Below, piece by piece: positions 9,251 to 17,783 of a stretch of 64,000 nt of DNA. The notes beneath the pieces are model-generated. The model worked only from the letters and a program-made list of their open reading frames with translations. It did not search any database and had not been told where the DNA came from. The position numbers were made by a program, and so were the translations under genes. The stretch is from NCBI GenBank assembly GCA_934130595.1, contig CAKOYF010000002.1, forward strand, positions 116,556-180,555. The letters are read 5' to 3'. The stretch's first letter is position 1; every line of letters starts with the position of its first letter. Source of the stretch: an uncultured Clostridia bacterium. Lineage in GTDB: Bacteria; Bacillota; Clostridia; TANB77; CAG-465.

Positions 9251-11715
9251 ATAGCCTTATCCTCCTTTGATTTTTCTTTATTTTCAATTGAAATAGCTTT
9301 TTTTACTTCATCTTCGGATATTTTTTCTCTGCATATTCCATTTTTGGCCACTTCTACCATTTTAATATATTTAACATAATCAGTATCACTAGTAATAATA
9401 TAATTTTCCATACCTTTTTGTTTAAAGGCTTCATTTAATTGAGCTTTTATTGTTGATGTAGCCTTTGTCATTTCAGTACCAGATATTTTTTTATCACCAA
9501 TTTCTTTATCGTTTTTAGCATAAATTTGCTGTTCTTTTATTATAGTTTGAGCTATAGATAATAAGTCAGAAGATTTGTCTTTTTGTGAAGTTGACATTTC
9601 TTCAATATAATTTTTAGAAATTTCAGTTATTTGTGCTCCAATATCATTAAACATATCTTCAAATCTTCTATTGTCTATATCTCTAGTATGTGACAAATCT
9701 TCTTTTTGTTTTCTATTTAGTAACCAACCAGCCATATTGGTTTCATATTTGTTTATAATATTAGTTAGTAAATTAACATCATTAGTTGATTTAAATGTAT
9801 TGAGCATATCATTTAATCCTAGCACTTGAGATTTTGCTATTTCCAGTTTATCTAAGTACATAACCGGAATATTAAATTCACTTGCTGCTTTTAATGTGTT
9901 TTGTCTTACTTCATCTGGTGAATCATCAAAAAGTACAACATAATTTGGAGTGCTTTTTTCAATAGCCACTTCATCATATACTCTTCTAGATGAATTAGCT
10001 ATTGTATTGGCAGACATATATTGCTTAGTTGTCGAATCAAAGCTAAATTTTCTTGAATAAGTATTTATATCTGATGTACCAATAAGTTTTATATTTTCTT
10101 TTGGAATATTTGTAAATCCGTACATTACTCCTGAATTGCCAACAGGTGGCATTCCCATAAATTCTTGATTTATATATACACTAGAAAGTATATGATCTTC
10201 TTTTGTTTTAGCATTTTCCCATATTTCTTTAAAACTTTCAGGAGTAGAACGTGCAGATAAAAAATTAGTATCGGTACTGTGAAGTAATATATCTAATTTT
10301 CCTTTAGGCTTAACCATATCTATCTTTTTTCCATCAAATTCTAATATTTCATGATAATTTTCATCGTTTGATTTTAAACACTCATCAACTTTTTTATCTA
10401 AGTTTTCAAATTTAGATATATATGTTTTAGCGCATTCTTTTGCAATTTTCTTTTTTATATTATTTACTTGATAAAGTGAGTAAGTGTTTTTAGAAGAAAT
10501 ATAACTCTCTATCATGTCTTCATTTTCTAGTGATTCTTTAATATTTTTAAAAAATTCTTTTTCTTCATCTACATTTTCTAAATTATCTAGATCACTTCCG
10601 TATTCTATAACAAAAGTAGAAGCTTTTTTATAACTCATTCCAAAAGTTCTTTGAAAGTATGCTTCTTTTTTAGCTTCAATTGCTTCTTTCATATCCATTT
10701 TAGCAATAATAGATATATTTTCATTTGTATTATTTGATGCTTTTTCATATTTTTCTTTAGCTTTATAAAATTCTTTTAAGTAAATATCTTTACGAACTTC
10801 ATCATAATTTTCATGATAATCTACAGGATTTTTTGTTTCTTTAAATAGTTTACGTTTTCTTGAATCATCACAACCAATTAACCAGTTCATAATATTTTCT
10901 TTGTTACTAAAATCTATTTTAGATACATCTATTTCATTTTGCACTTCAAATAGACCATTAACAACAGTATCAAAATCTTCTATGTTTTCAGTTATATCAT
11001 TATCTTTACCAAAATAATCGGAAATAACATTAATAAGCTCAGGCTTGTTATTAGAAATTTGTATAAGTTTTGCACTTATATTAGGAAATTTAGAGAGTCT
11101 TTCTATAGTTTCTTTTGAAAAATTATTATATATATTATCCTTGAAAATTCCGTAATTTACGTATTCTAAAGCATTTTTATTGTTATTAACCATTTCTTCA
11201 ATTACAGATATTTTTTCATCAGATATTTCTCCTTTTTCATACCATGTTAAAATATTTGCTTTATCAAATGCAAAATCCATTTTACTAATTATCTTGCTAA
11301 TAGGTTTATCTTTTACAGCTTTTTCACGTTCTTTTACATTAGTAGATATTTTAGAGATAACATCTTTAGGTAATTTTTGTATAAAGTCTTTTGAATTATA
11401 TGTATGATAAACTTGTAACATACAAGAATAATCTAAATCCTCAATATAGAAAGGTTCAGTATCTAATTTTTTAGATAAAATACTAGATATTTTTTCTATT
11501 TCTTCTTTGTTATCTGTAGCTGTTATCATAAACATTAAATTATTTATATTTAATCTATTAAGTGAAGATGTGTCACTTAATATTGTATTTAAAGCATCTT
11601 TGCATTTTACTTCATCATTATTTAAGTAATATCCTCTAAAAGTTGTATTGATATTTAGTATTCTTAAAATATCAATATCTCTTTCGGCATATTTTTGAAG
11701 TTCTATGTTATCCAT
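9247..11715 (-). CDS. Large helical protein of unknown function
   Basis: About 822 residues. The first two thirds are charged and helix-rich. Around residues 470-620 is a more conserved-looking block beginning DILLHSTDTNFLSARS and containing VGNSGVMYGFTNIPKENI and VYDEVAIEKSTPNYVVLFDD, followed by a helical C-terminus with KNGICREKI. I do not recognise the family; the LLHST start vaguely recalls the His/Thr opening of ADP-ribosyltransferase folds, which is weak. The start at 11715 follows GAGGTGA by 5 bp; a GTG at 11724 overlaps that site. A degraded copy of its C-terminus lies at 60925-61057. Confidence 0.8.
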   Translation of the reverse strand: MDNIELQKYAERDIDILRILNINTTFRGYYLNNDEVKCKDALNTILSDTSSLNRLNINNLMFMITATDNKEEIEKISSILSKKLDTEPFYIEDLDYSCMLQVYHTYNSKDFIQKLPKDVISKISTNVKEREKAVKDKPISKIISKMDFAFDKANILTWYEKGEISDEKISVIEEMVNNNKNALEYVNYGIFKDNIYNNFSKETIERLSKFPNISAKLIQISNNKPELINVISDYFGKDNDITENIEDFDTVVNGLFEVQNEIDVSKIDFSNKENIMNWLIGCDDSRKRKLFKETKNPVDYHENYDEVRKDIYLKEFYKAKEKYEKASNNTNENISIIAKMDMKEAIEAKKEAYFQRTFGMSYKKASTFVIEYGSDLDNLENVDEEKEFFKNIKESLENEDMIESYISSKNTYSLYQVNNIKKKIAKECAKTYISKFENLDKKVDECLKSNDENYHEILEFDGKKIDMVKPKGKLDILLHSTDTNFLSARSTPESFKEIWENAKTKEDHILSSVYINQEFMGMPPVGNSGVMYGFTNIPKENIKLIGTSDINTYSRKFSFDSTTKQYMSANTIANSSRRVYDEVAIEKSTPNYVVLFDDSPDEVRQNTLKAASEFNIPVMYLDKLEIAKSQVLGLNDMLNTFKSTNDVNLLTNIINKYETNMAGWLLNRKQKEDLSHTRDIDNRRFEDMFNDIGAQITEISKNYIEEMSTSQKDKSSDLLSIAQTIIKEQQIYAKNDKEIGDKKISGTEMTKATSTIKAQLNEAFKQKGMENYIITSDTDYVKYIKMVEVAKNGICREKISEDEVKKAISIENKEKSKEDKAI

Positions 11716-11890
11716 ATAGTTCACCTCATATTATCATGTATACCATAAATTAGATAAAAAAACAATAAAATTAAGGTTACAAAATCTATAATGATGTATA
11801 AAATTTAATATAGGAAAATTAAATTTTAAAGCTTAATTATTGAAAAAAATAATATTATTTGTTATTCTGATATTGTGGAGGTAAGTTTAT

Positions 11891-12601
11891 ATGGAAGGAA
11901 AAAAGAAAAATGTATTTATAGCAATACTAGGAGTTACAACAGTAGCTGCAGCTGGTGCAGCAATATACTTTGGGTTAAAATACAATAGTTTAAAAATTGA
12001 AGCTTCTAAAAAAGATGAAGTAATTAGTGAAAGTAATGAAAATGATACTACACCAAAAGAAATTGAAAAAATAGTAACAGAGTACGGTATACCAGAAGTT
12101 ACTACTGAAAATTGTCTAAATAAGGCTAATGAAAATGCTGAGTACGAAGATTTAATTAGAGGAAGCTATCCTATTTATGGAATGTACTATTCTGTAGAGA
12201 CTGATGGTAAAACTATTGCATTAAACGTTATACCAAATGAACTAAAAAAATATTTCCCAGATTTGAGTATTGATCCAGTACACGGAAAAACAATAACTTT
12301 TGATAGCAAAGTAAAAAGAGTATATATTGGATCTGTTGGAAATGGTTCAGAAACAACAGGTGAAGTAATGTTTTGTGTACTAGAAGATGGTTCTGTTCAG
12401 TGTATGAATTTATATAATGCAATATCAAGTAGCACATATAATTTTACTAAATTAGATGATGTAAGCGATATTGTTGAAGTTAAAAATGTAAGCTTTTCGT
12501 ACAAAAATGGTATAGGATATAGTACAATTGTAGCATTTAATAAAGATGGTAAATTCTATGATTTACAAAACACATTAAGAGATAAAGGAATAATAAAATA
12601 A
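11891..12601 (+). CDS. Membrane-anchored protein, first of a tandem triplet
   Basis: 236 residues. MEGKKKNVF is followed by a signal anchor (about 8-28), a short Lys/Glu linker, and an extracellular domain ending in a conserved pattern: VMFCVLEDGSVQCMN, KLDDVSDIVE, KDGKFYDLQ and a RDKGIIK-type tail. The next two genes share this plan. Two Cys (one in the FC and one in the QC context) recur in all three. The upstream sequence TATTCTGATATTGTGGAGG matches the leaders of the other copies. Unknown function; surface-exposed by topology. Confidence 0.8.
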   Translation: MEGKKKNVFIAILGVTTVAAAGAAIYFGLKYNSLKIEASKKDEVISESNENDTTPKEIEKIVTEYGIPEVTTENCLNKANENAEYEDLIRGSYPIYGMYYSVETDGKTIALNVIPNELKKYFPDLSIDPVHGKTITFDSKVKRVYIGSVGNGSETTGEVMFCVLEDGSVQCMNLYNAISSSTYNFTKLDDVSDIVEVKNVSFSYKNGIGYSTIVAFNKDGKFYDLQNTLRDKGIIK

Positions 12602-12610
12602 TTTAATTAA

Positions 12611-12647
12611 AAAGGTTTTCAAGATATAGAGTCTTGGAAACTTTTTT
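12611..12647 (+). terminator. Intrinsic terminator between triplet copies 1 and 2
   Basis: AAAGGTTTTCAAGAT pairs with GTCTTGGAAACTTT and is followed by a T-run. A near-identical hairpin follows copy 2. Confidence 0.75.
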
Positions 12648-12710
12648 AATACAATAACCATTGAAAAAAATAGCAATATTTGGTATTCTAAAAATGTGGA
12701 GGTAAAATAT

Positions 12711-13427
12711 ATGGAAGGAAAAAAGAAAAATATATTTATAGGAATACTAGGAGCTACAACAGTAGCTGTAGCAGGAGTAGCGGTATATTTTGGGTTAAAA
12801 TATAACAGCTCTAGAATAGAAAATGCTAAGCTACAAGAAATAGTAAATGAACCTAAGCAAACTGAAATTGTAGAAAAAGAAAAGGTTGTTACAGAATATG
12901 CAATTCCAGAAATAAATTATGAGAATTGTTTGAATCCTAGAGGGTCATTAACTTACACAGAAGTGAAAAGTGATTATCTTGCAGCTTATGGTACTTCTGT
13001 ATATTCAAGTGGAGATTATTCTGTAGAAATTAGTTTATTTTCTGATCAGCTTAATGAAATTTTTCCAGAATTAACACTTTATGATGAAAATGGAAAATCA
13101 ACTTCTCATATTACTCGTTTTCATGATTTTGATAAAAAAATAACAAAAGTATGTTTTGGCGGTGTAGCGCAAGGAATAAGTAAAAATGAATTAGTATTCT
13201 GTGTATTAGAAGATGGTTCTGTTTATTGTATGAATTTATATAGTGCGATAAGTAGTAATAATTATGATAATTACACTAAATTGGATGAAATAAACGATAT
13301 TATTGATTTAAAAACAATAGTTATCAGTACACCAGGACCTGGATGGGGTTCAATAGCAGCCATAAGAAGAGATGGAAAATTTTACGATTTAGAAGAAATT
13401 TTAAGAAATAGAGGATTAGTAAAATAA
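12711..13427 (+). CDS. Membrane-anchored protein, second of a tandem triplet
   Basis: 238 residues from ATG 12711 (GGAGG 9 bp upstream; a GTG at 12696 would use the ribosome site as coding). The N-terminal ~57 residues (anchor plus linker through TEYAIPEINYENC) are almost identical to copy 3 and similar to copy 1; the central ectodomain is different, and the C-terminal pattern VFCVLEDGSVYCMN / KLDEINDIID / RDGKFYDLEE is shared. The leader and the terminator region are also nearly identical to those of copy 3. This points to recent duplication with divergence of the middle of the ectodomain. Confidence 0.8.
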   Translation: MEGKKKNIFIGILGATTVAVAGVAVYFGLKYNSSRIENAKLQEIVNEPKQTEIVEKEKVVTEYAIPEINYENCLNPRGSLTYTEVKSDYLAAYGTSVYSSGDYSVEISLFSDQLNEIFPELTLYDENGKSTSHITRFHDFDKKITKVCFGGVAQGISKNELVFCVLEDGSVYCMNLYSAISSNNYDNYTKLDEINDIIDLKTIVISTPGPGWGSIAAIRRDGKFYDLEEILRNRGLVK

Positions 13428-13435
13428 TTCAATTA

Positions 13436-13474
13436 AAGGAGTTTTCAAGATATAAAGTCTTGGAAACTTTTTTA
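13436..13474 (+). terminator. Intrinsic terminator between triplet copies 2 and 3
   Basis: GTTTTCAAGAT / GTCTTGGAAAC hairpin followed by TTTTTT, the duplicate of the one at 12611. Confidence 0.75.
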
Positions 13475-13536
13475 ATACAATAAGCATTGAAAAAAATAGC
13501 AATATTTGGTATTCTAGAAATGTGGAGGTAAAATAT

Positions 13537-14238
13537 ATGGAAGGAAAAAAGAAAAATATATTTATAGGAATACTAGGAGTTACAACAGTAGCTGTAGCAG
13601 GAGTAGCGGTATATTTTGGATTAAAATATAACAGCTCTAGAATAGAAAATGCTAAGCTACAAGAAATAGTAAATGAACCTAAACAAACTGAAATTGTAGA
13701 GAAAGAAAAGATTGTTACAGAATATGCAATTCCAGAAATAAATTATGAGAATTGTATTAATCCTGCACAAACAAGGTATCAAAGACTATTAGATAAATAT
13801 TCAACTGCGTATGCCACATTGGCATCTGTAAGAGAGGATCCTAATGTATTATACGTACAGATAGAGAAGGAAAAACTTGAGAAAAATTTACCTGATCTAA
13901 CACTTAATAATGTAGGAGAAAGTGGATACTTTTCACATTATCATACTTTTGATTATAAGATAAAACAAATATATATAGGTGGATGGGGTCAAACAGAATG
14001 GGCAGAGGCAATAATTTTTTGTTTACTAGATGATGGTAGTGTATATTGCTTGAATATTATTGAGGCAATAAAAAGTGGTAATTTTGATAATTTTGTTAAA
14101 TTAGATGAAGTAAGCGATATAATAGAAGTCGGACGTCTTGAAGTTTTTGATGCTTTCACAGTTTATGCTGCAAGAAAAGATGGAAAATTTTATGATTTAA
14201 CAGATATATTAAAAAATAAAGGAATAGTAAATTGGTAA
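13537..14238 (+). CDS. Membrane-anchored protein, third of a tandem triplet
   Basis: 233 residues from ATG 13537 behind GGAGG. The anchor and linker match copy 2 almost residue for residue, then the ectodomain diverges (TRYQRLLDKYSTAYA ... HYHTFDYKIKQIYIGG), and the family ending returns (IFCLLDDGSVYCLN, KLDEVSDIIE, RKDGKFYDLTD). No catalytic motif is visible. The recurring DDGS/EDGS-VxC element suggests a small beta-propeller-like or ligand-binding fold, but that is a guess. Confidence 0.8.
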   Translation: MEGKKKNIFIGILGVTTVAVAGVAVYFGLKYNSSRIENAKLQEIVNEPKQTEIVEKEKIVTEYAIPEINYENCINPAQTRYQRLLDKYSTAYATLASVREDPNVLYVQIEKEKLEKNLPDLTLNNVGESGYFSHYHTFDYKIKQIYIGGWGQTEWAEAIIFCLLDDGSVYCLNIIEAIKSGNFDNFVKLDEVSDIIEVGRLEVFDAFTVYAARKDGKFYDLTDILKNKGIVNW

Positions 14239-14269
14239 AATATTTAAAATATAATTTTATATAATTTAT

Positions 14270-14298
14270 TTGACAATTTTTAGAGTTTATAGTAATAT
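14270..14298 (+). promoter_or_regulatory. SigA promoter of the ilv operon
   Basis: TTGACA at 14270-14275, 17-bp spacer, TAATAT at 14293-14298. It lies 32 bp upstream of the leader peptide ATG. Confidence 0.85.
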
Positions 14299-14330
14299 AT
14301 AACCATTATAATTGAAAGGAAGTAATTAAC

Positions 14331-14375
14331 ATGAACAACATTAATATAACTTTAATAGTCGGACTACTTATTTAG
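14331..14375 (+). CDS. ilv operon leader peptide (attenuation)
   Basis: A 14-residue reading frame, MNNINITLIVGLLI, preceded by GAAAGGAAG at a 10-bp distance. Eight of its 14 residues are Ile, Leu or Val, which is the signature of a branched-chain amino-acid attenuator. Its codons 4-8 (14340-14352) are perfectly complementary to 14431-14443, so ribosome position can control folding of the leader. Ribosome stalling when Ile/Leu/Val-tRNA is scarce would favour read-through into ilvBN. The role is inferred from composition, position and pairing. Confidence 0.88.
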   Translation: MNNINITLIVGLLI

Positions 14376-14500
14376 GCACTGGTATCTATTGTAGATACGA
14401 GTGCATGTTGTCGTACCTACAGTAGTTTTGAAGTTATATTAATATAGATATAAGTAAAGAAGCTGTGTGGGTAAAACTATATAGCTTCTTTTTTATTTAG
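14376..14500 (+). promoter_or_regulatory. ilv attenuator: alternative helices and terminator
   Basis: Three helices are readable. Hairpin 14376-14404 (GCACT...AGTGC with GTATCTA/TAGATAC). Segment 14431-14443 pairs with the leader-peptide codons. Terminator 14457-14497 has a 14-pair stem (AAGAAGCT...AGCTTCTT extended by G-U pairs), GTAAAA loop and a T-run, ending 40 bp before ilvB. Mutual exclusion between them is the expected mechanism; exact switching needs folding. Confidence 0.8.
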
Positions 14501-14539
14501 AAAAAAATATAAATTAGTATAATTATGGGGGTGTTAAAT

Positions 14540-16276
14540 ATGTGGATAACAGGAGCAGAGTTATTCGTTAAAGCATTAAAAGAAGAAAAAGTAGATACGC
14601 TTTTTGCGTATCCAGGAGGACAAGCTATAGATCTGTTTGATGCATTATATGGTAAAAAAGAAATAGATGTAATATTACCAAGACATGAGCAAGCTTTAGT
14701 TCATGAAGCTGATGGATACGCAAGATCAACAGGAAAGGTAGGTGTATGTTTAGTCACTAGCGGACCTGGTGCTACCAATTTGGTTACAGGAATTGCAACT
14801 GCAAATTATGATTCAGTACCACTTGTATGCTTTACAGGACAAGTACCTACATATTTAATAGGAAACGATGCTTTTCAAGAGGTAGATACAGTTGGAATAA
14901 TGCGTAGTATATGTAAATATGCTGTTACAGTAAGAAAAAGAGAAGATTTAGCAAGAATTATTCATAATGCGTTTTATATTGCTAAAAGTGGTAAGCCTGG
15001 TGTTGTAGTAGTAGATATTCCAAAAGATATACAATTAGCATTAGGAACAGATGATTATCCAAAAGATATAAACATTAGAGGATATAATCCTAATACAAGT
15101 GTTCATATGGGACAAGTAAATAAAGCTATGGAAATTTTAGGTAAAGCAAACAAACCAGTATTTTTAATTGGTGGTGGAGTAAATATTGCTCATGCAAATG
15201 AACTTATGACAAAGCTTTCAGAAACAACAGGTGTACCAGTTGTTACAACAATGATGGGAAAAGGTGCAATTCCTACAACACATGAGCTATATGTTGGAAA
15301 TATAGGAATACACGGAAGTTATGCAGCAAATACTGCAATAGCTAATTGTGATGTTTTGTTTTCAATAGGAACAAGATTTAATGATAGAATTACAGGAAAA
15401 ATAGAAGAGTTTGCAAAAAAAGCTACTATAATTCATGTAGATATTGATCCAGCAGCAATTTCTAAAAATATATCAGTAGATATTCCAATTGTTGCAGATG
15501 CAAAAATTGCTATTGAGGCAATTTTGAAAAAGGCTAAAAAGCTTAATATAGATGAGTGGAGAAACCAAATAAGTGAATGGAAAGAAACTCATCCAATAAA
15601 AATGGAAGAAAGTGAAGATATACTTACACCAGAATATATAATTAGAAAAATAAATAAATTATATAAAAACGCAATAATTACAACAGATGTAGGACAAAAT
15701 CAATTATGGACTACTCAATTTATAGATATAGATAATAATAAAAGATTACTTACTTCTGGAGGATTAGGCACAATGGGATATGGATTGCCATCAGCAATAG
15801 GTGCTAAAATAGCTTGTCCAGATAAAGATGTAATATCTATTTCAGGAGATGGCGGAATTCAAATGAATATTCAGGAACTAGCTACAGCGGTGTGTCAAGA
15901 ACTACCAATTACAGTTTGTATATTTAATAACGGATATTTAGGAAATGTTAGACAGTGGCAAGAAATGTTTTACAACAAGAGATATTCTTCTACTTGTTTA
16001 AAATATAGAAAATTTTGTGATAAAAATTGTAAAGATAAGAGTAAATGCTGTCCAGAATATACGCCTAATTTTATTAAATTAGCCGAAAGTTATGGTTGCC
16101 AAGCAATTAGAGTAAGTAGTAAAGAAGAAGTGGAAAAAGCATTTAAACAAGCAAAGAAAAATAAAAAATCACCAACTATAATTGAATTTATTATTGACGA
16201 TAGATTAAATGTTTTACCAATGGTACCACCTGGAAATCCACTTCAAGATATGATATTAAAAAAGGAGGAAGAATAA
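14540..16276 (+). CDS. ilvB: Acetolactate synthase large subunit
   Basis: About 578 residues; ThDP-dependent enzyme joining two pyruvates, or pyruvate and 2-oxobutyrate, in valine/leucine/isoleucine synthesis. Visible motifs are FAYPGGQ, the catalytic Glu in LPRHEQALVHEADGYAR, TSGPGATN, the FAD-domain region, and the ThDP motif SGDGGIQMN ... IFNNGYLG. Residues ~486-507 are a Cys-rich insertion (six Cys) just before TPNFIKLAESYG, where most homologues have only a few residues. The start at 14540 follows GGGGGTG by 6 bp; the ATG at 14525 precedes that site. It is controlled by the attenuator upstream and translated with ilvN. Confidence 0.96.
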   Translation: MWITGAELFVKALKEEKVDTLFAYPGGQAIDLFDALYGKKEIDVILPRHEQALVHEADGYARSTGKVGVCLVTSGPGATNLVTGIATANYDSVPLVCFTGQVPTYLIGNDAFQEVDTVGIMRSICKYAVTVRKREDLARIIHNAFYIAKSGKPGVVVVDIPKDIQLALGTDDYPKDINIRGYNPNTSVHMGQVNKAMEILGKANKPVFLIGGGVNIAHANELMTKLSETTGVPVVTTMMGKGAIPTTHELYVGNIGIHGSYAANTAIANCDVLFSIGTRFNDRITGKIEEFAKKATIIHVDIDPAAISKNISVDIPIVADAKIAIEAILKKAKKLNIDEWRNQISEWKETHPIKMEESEDILTPEYIIRKINKLYKNAIITTDVGQNQLWTTQFIDIDNNKRLLTSGGLGTMGYGLPSAIGAKIACPDKDVISISGDGGIQMNIQELATAVCQELPITVCIFNNGYLGNVRQWQEMFYNKRYSSTCLKYRKFCDKNCKDKSKCCPEYTPNFIKLAESYGCQAIRVSSKEEVEKAFKQAKKNKKSPTIIEFIIDDRLNVLPMVPPGNPLQDMILKKEEE

Positions 16277-16277
16277 T

Positions 16278-16778
16278 ATGGAAAAAAGATGGATAGGCTT
16301 ATTTGTTGAAAATGAAATAGGAGTACTTGCTAGAATTTCAGGATTATTTTCTTCTAAATCATATAATATTGAGAGTTTAACAGTTGGAACAACAGAAGAT
16401 CCTACAATATCACGTATGACTATATCTATGATATCTGACGATAAGACATTTGAACAGATAAAAAAACAATTAAACAGAAGTGTAGAAGTTATTAAAGTTG
16501 TAGATTATACTAATACACCAATTCATAATAAAGAATTAGTATATATAAAAGTAAACTATTGTACTGAAAAAGATAAAGTTGAAATTTTTAGATTAGCAGA
16601 AATTTATAATTTTAAAGTAATAGATTATAATAAAGCTACAATAATAATTGAATGGGTTGAAACCGAATCTAAAATAAATGATTTAATTAAAATCTTTGAA
16701 GAGAATTTCTTAAATAGAATAGAGGTTGCAAGAGGTGGAAGTGTTGCTATTGAAGCAATAGGTATTGCAAATAGATAA
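16278..16778 (+). CDS. ilvN: Acetolactate synthase regulatory small subunit
   Basis: 166 residues: an N-terminal ACT domain (RWIGLFVENEIGVLARISGLF, SKSYNIESLTVG, ISRMTI) and a C-terminal ALS_ss_C region (YIKVNYC ... RGGSVAIE). This is the standard small subunit that binds valine and activates IlvB. It begins 1 bp after the ilvB stop behind GGAGG, so the two are coupled. Small-subunit naming varies (ilvN/ilvH); either would fit. Confidence 0.95.
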   Translation: MEKRWIGLFVENEIGVLARISGLFSSKSYNIESLTVGTTEDPTISRMTISMISDDKTFEQIKKQLNRSVEVIKVVDYTNTPIHNKELVYIKVNYCTEKDKVEIFRLAEIYNFKVIDYNKATIIIEWVETESKINDLIKIFEENFLNRIEVARGGSVAIEAIGIANR

Positions 16779-16831
16779 AAATAGTTTAAGAAGATATAAT
16801 TAATTTTTAAAACAAGAAAGGAGAGTTTTAT

Positions 16832-17728
16832 ATGATAAGTAAAGAAGAACTAAATATTTTAATTAAAGAAAATATGAATGGGAATGCCTATGACATATTG
16901 GTTCAAGAATGTTGTGGAGTAATAAAAGAAAAGCTTGAATATAAAAGAGAATATACAGATATAAATGATTTGTATTTCCTACTTGTTAGATTATATTATT
17001 TAGATATAGATTTTAAATATACTATTTTACAAATTTATGATTTAATAACTTCAGATTCTATTGAAGAAGAGTTATTATACGAGTTATATTATAATATTCA
17101 AAAAATAAAAGAAATGAAATTTATTAAAAAAACTGTAGAATTATCCGAAGAGTTAAAATATTTATTAAGTATAGGAAAAAACAGATTTGCTAGAATGATA
17201 ATTGAAGAAAATTATTATAATAAAGTTTTTGGAAAAACACTAAAGAAAAATAATATAGAGTTCAATGAAGAAGAAAATTTTTTAGAGTTGTGTAAAAAAA
17301 TCTCTGAAATAAAAGTTGGATATTTAAACAAAGTTGCAGGAATTATAAGCGAAAAAAATGAGCTAAAAAGAATAGATTTGCTATTAGAATATAGTGATGA
17401 TTTTTCAAACAGAAAAATTATAATGTATGATAGAAAATATTTTGAAGATTTAACACAGGATTGGTTATTTGAAATTGCATATAATGATTTAAAAAATTGC
17501 TTTATTAATAAATTTTTAAAAATACTAAATAAAGAATCAGAAGAAGAGAACATAGATAAATTATTTAATGAATTATGCACAGAAGTATGTGCTAAAATAA
17601 CTAATATAGCTCAAGAATGCAATGAAATAAATAATAGAATGAATAATACTTTTGAAACAAACGATGAAAGAAATATAGAAAATATAAATAGATTGCTTGA
17701 TCTTTATGAAATGATTGAAAAGAAATAA
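16832..17728 (+). CDS. Helical protein of unknown function
   Basis: 298 residues, rich in Ile, Leu, Glu and Lys, predicted all-helical and soluble, with no signal peptide or recognised motif. AAAGGAGAG precedes the ATG. It lies 53 bp after ilvN with no terminator seen between, so it may be read from the ilv promoter, though its composition gives no link to amino-acid synthesis. A strong terminator follows. Confidence 0.75.
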   Translation: MISKEELNILIKENMNGNAYDILVQECCGVIKEKLEYKREYTDINDLYFLLVRLYYLDIDFKYTILQIYDLITSDSIEEELLYELYYNIQKIKEMKFIKKTVELSEELKYLLSIGKNRFARMIIEENYYNKVFGKTLKKNNIEFNEEENFLELCKKISEIKVGYLNKVAGIISEKNELKRIDLLLEYSDDFSNRKIIMYDRKYFEDLTQDWLFEIAYNDLKNCFINKFLKILNKESEEENIDKLFNELCTEVCAKITNIAQECNEINNRMNNTFETNDERNIENINRLLDLYEMIEKK

Positions 17729-17748
17729 ACTTTTTAAATATAATATAA

Positions 17749-17779
17749 AAAAGAATAACTTGTAGTTATTCTTTTTTTA
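17749..17779. terminator. Intrinsic terminator between convergent genes
   Basis: AAGAATAACT / AGTTATTCTT with a 3-base loop, A-run on the left and T-run on the right. Confidence 0.85.
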
Positions 17780-17783
17780 TGTT

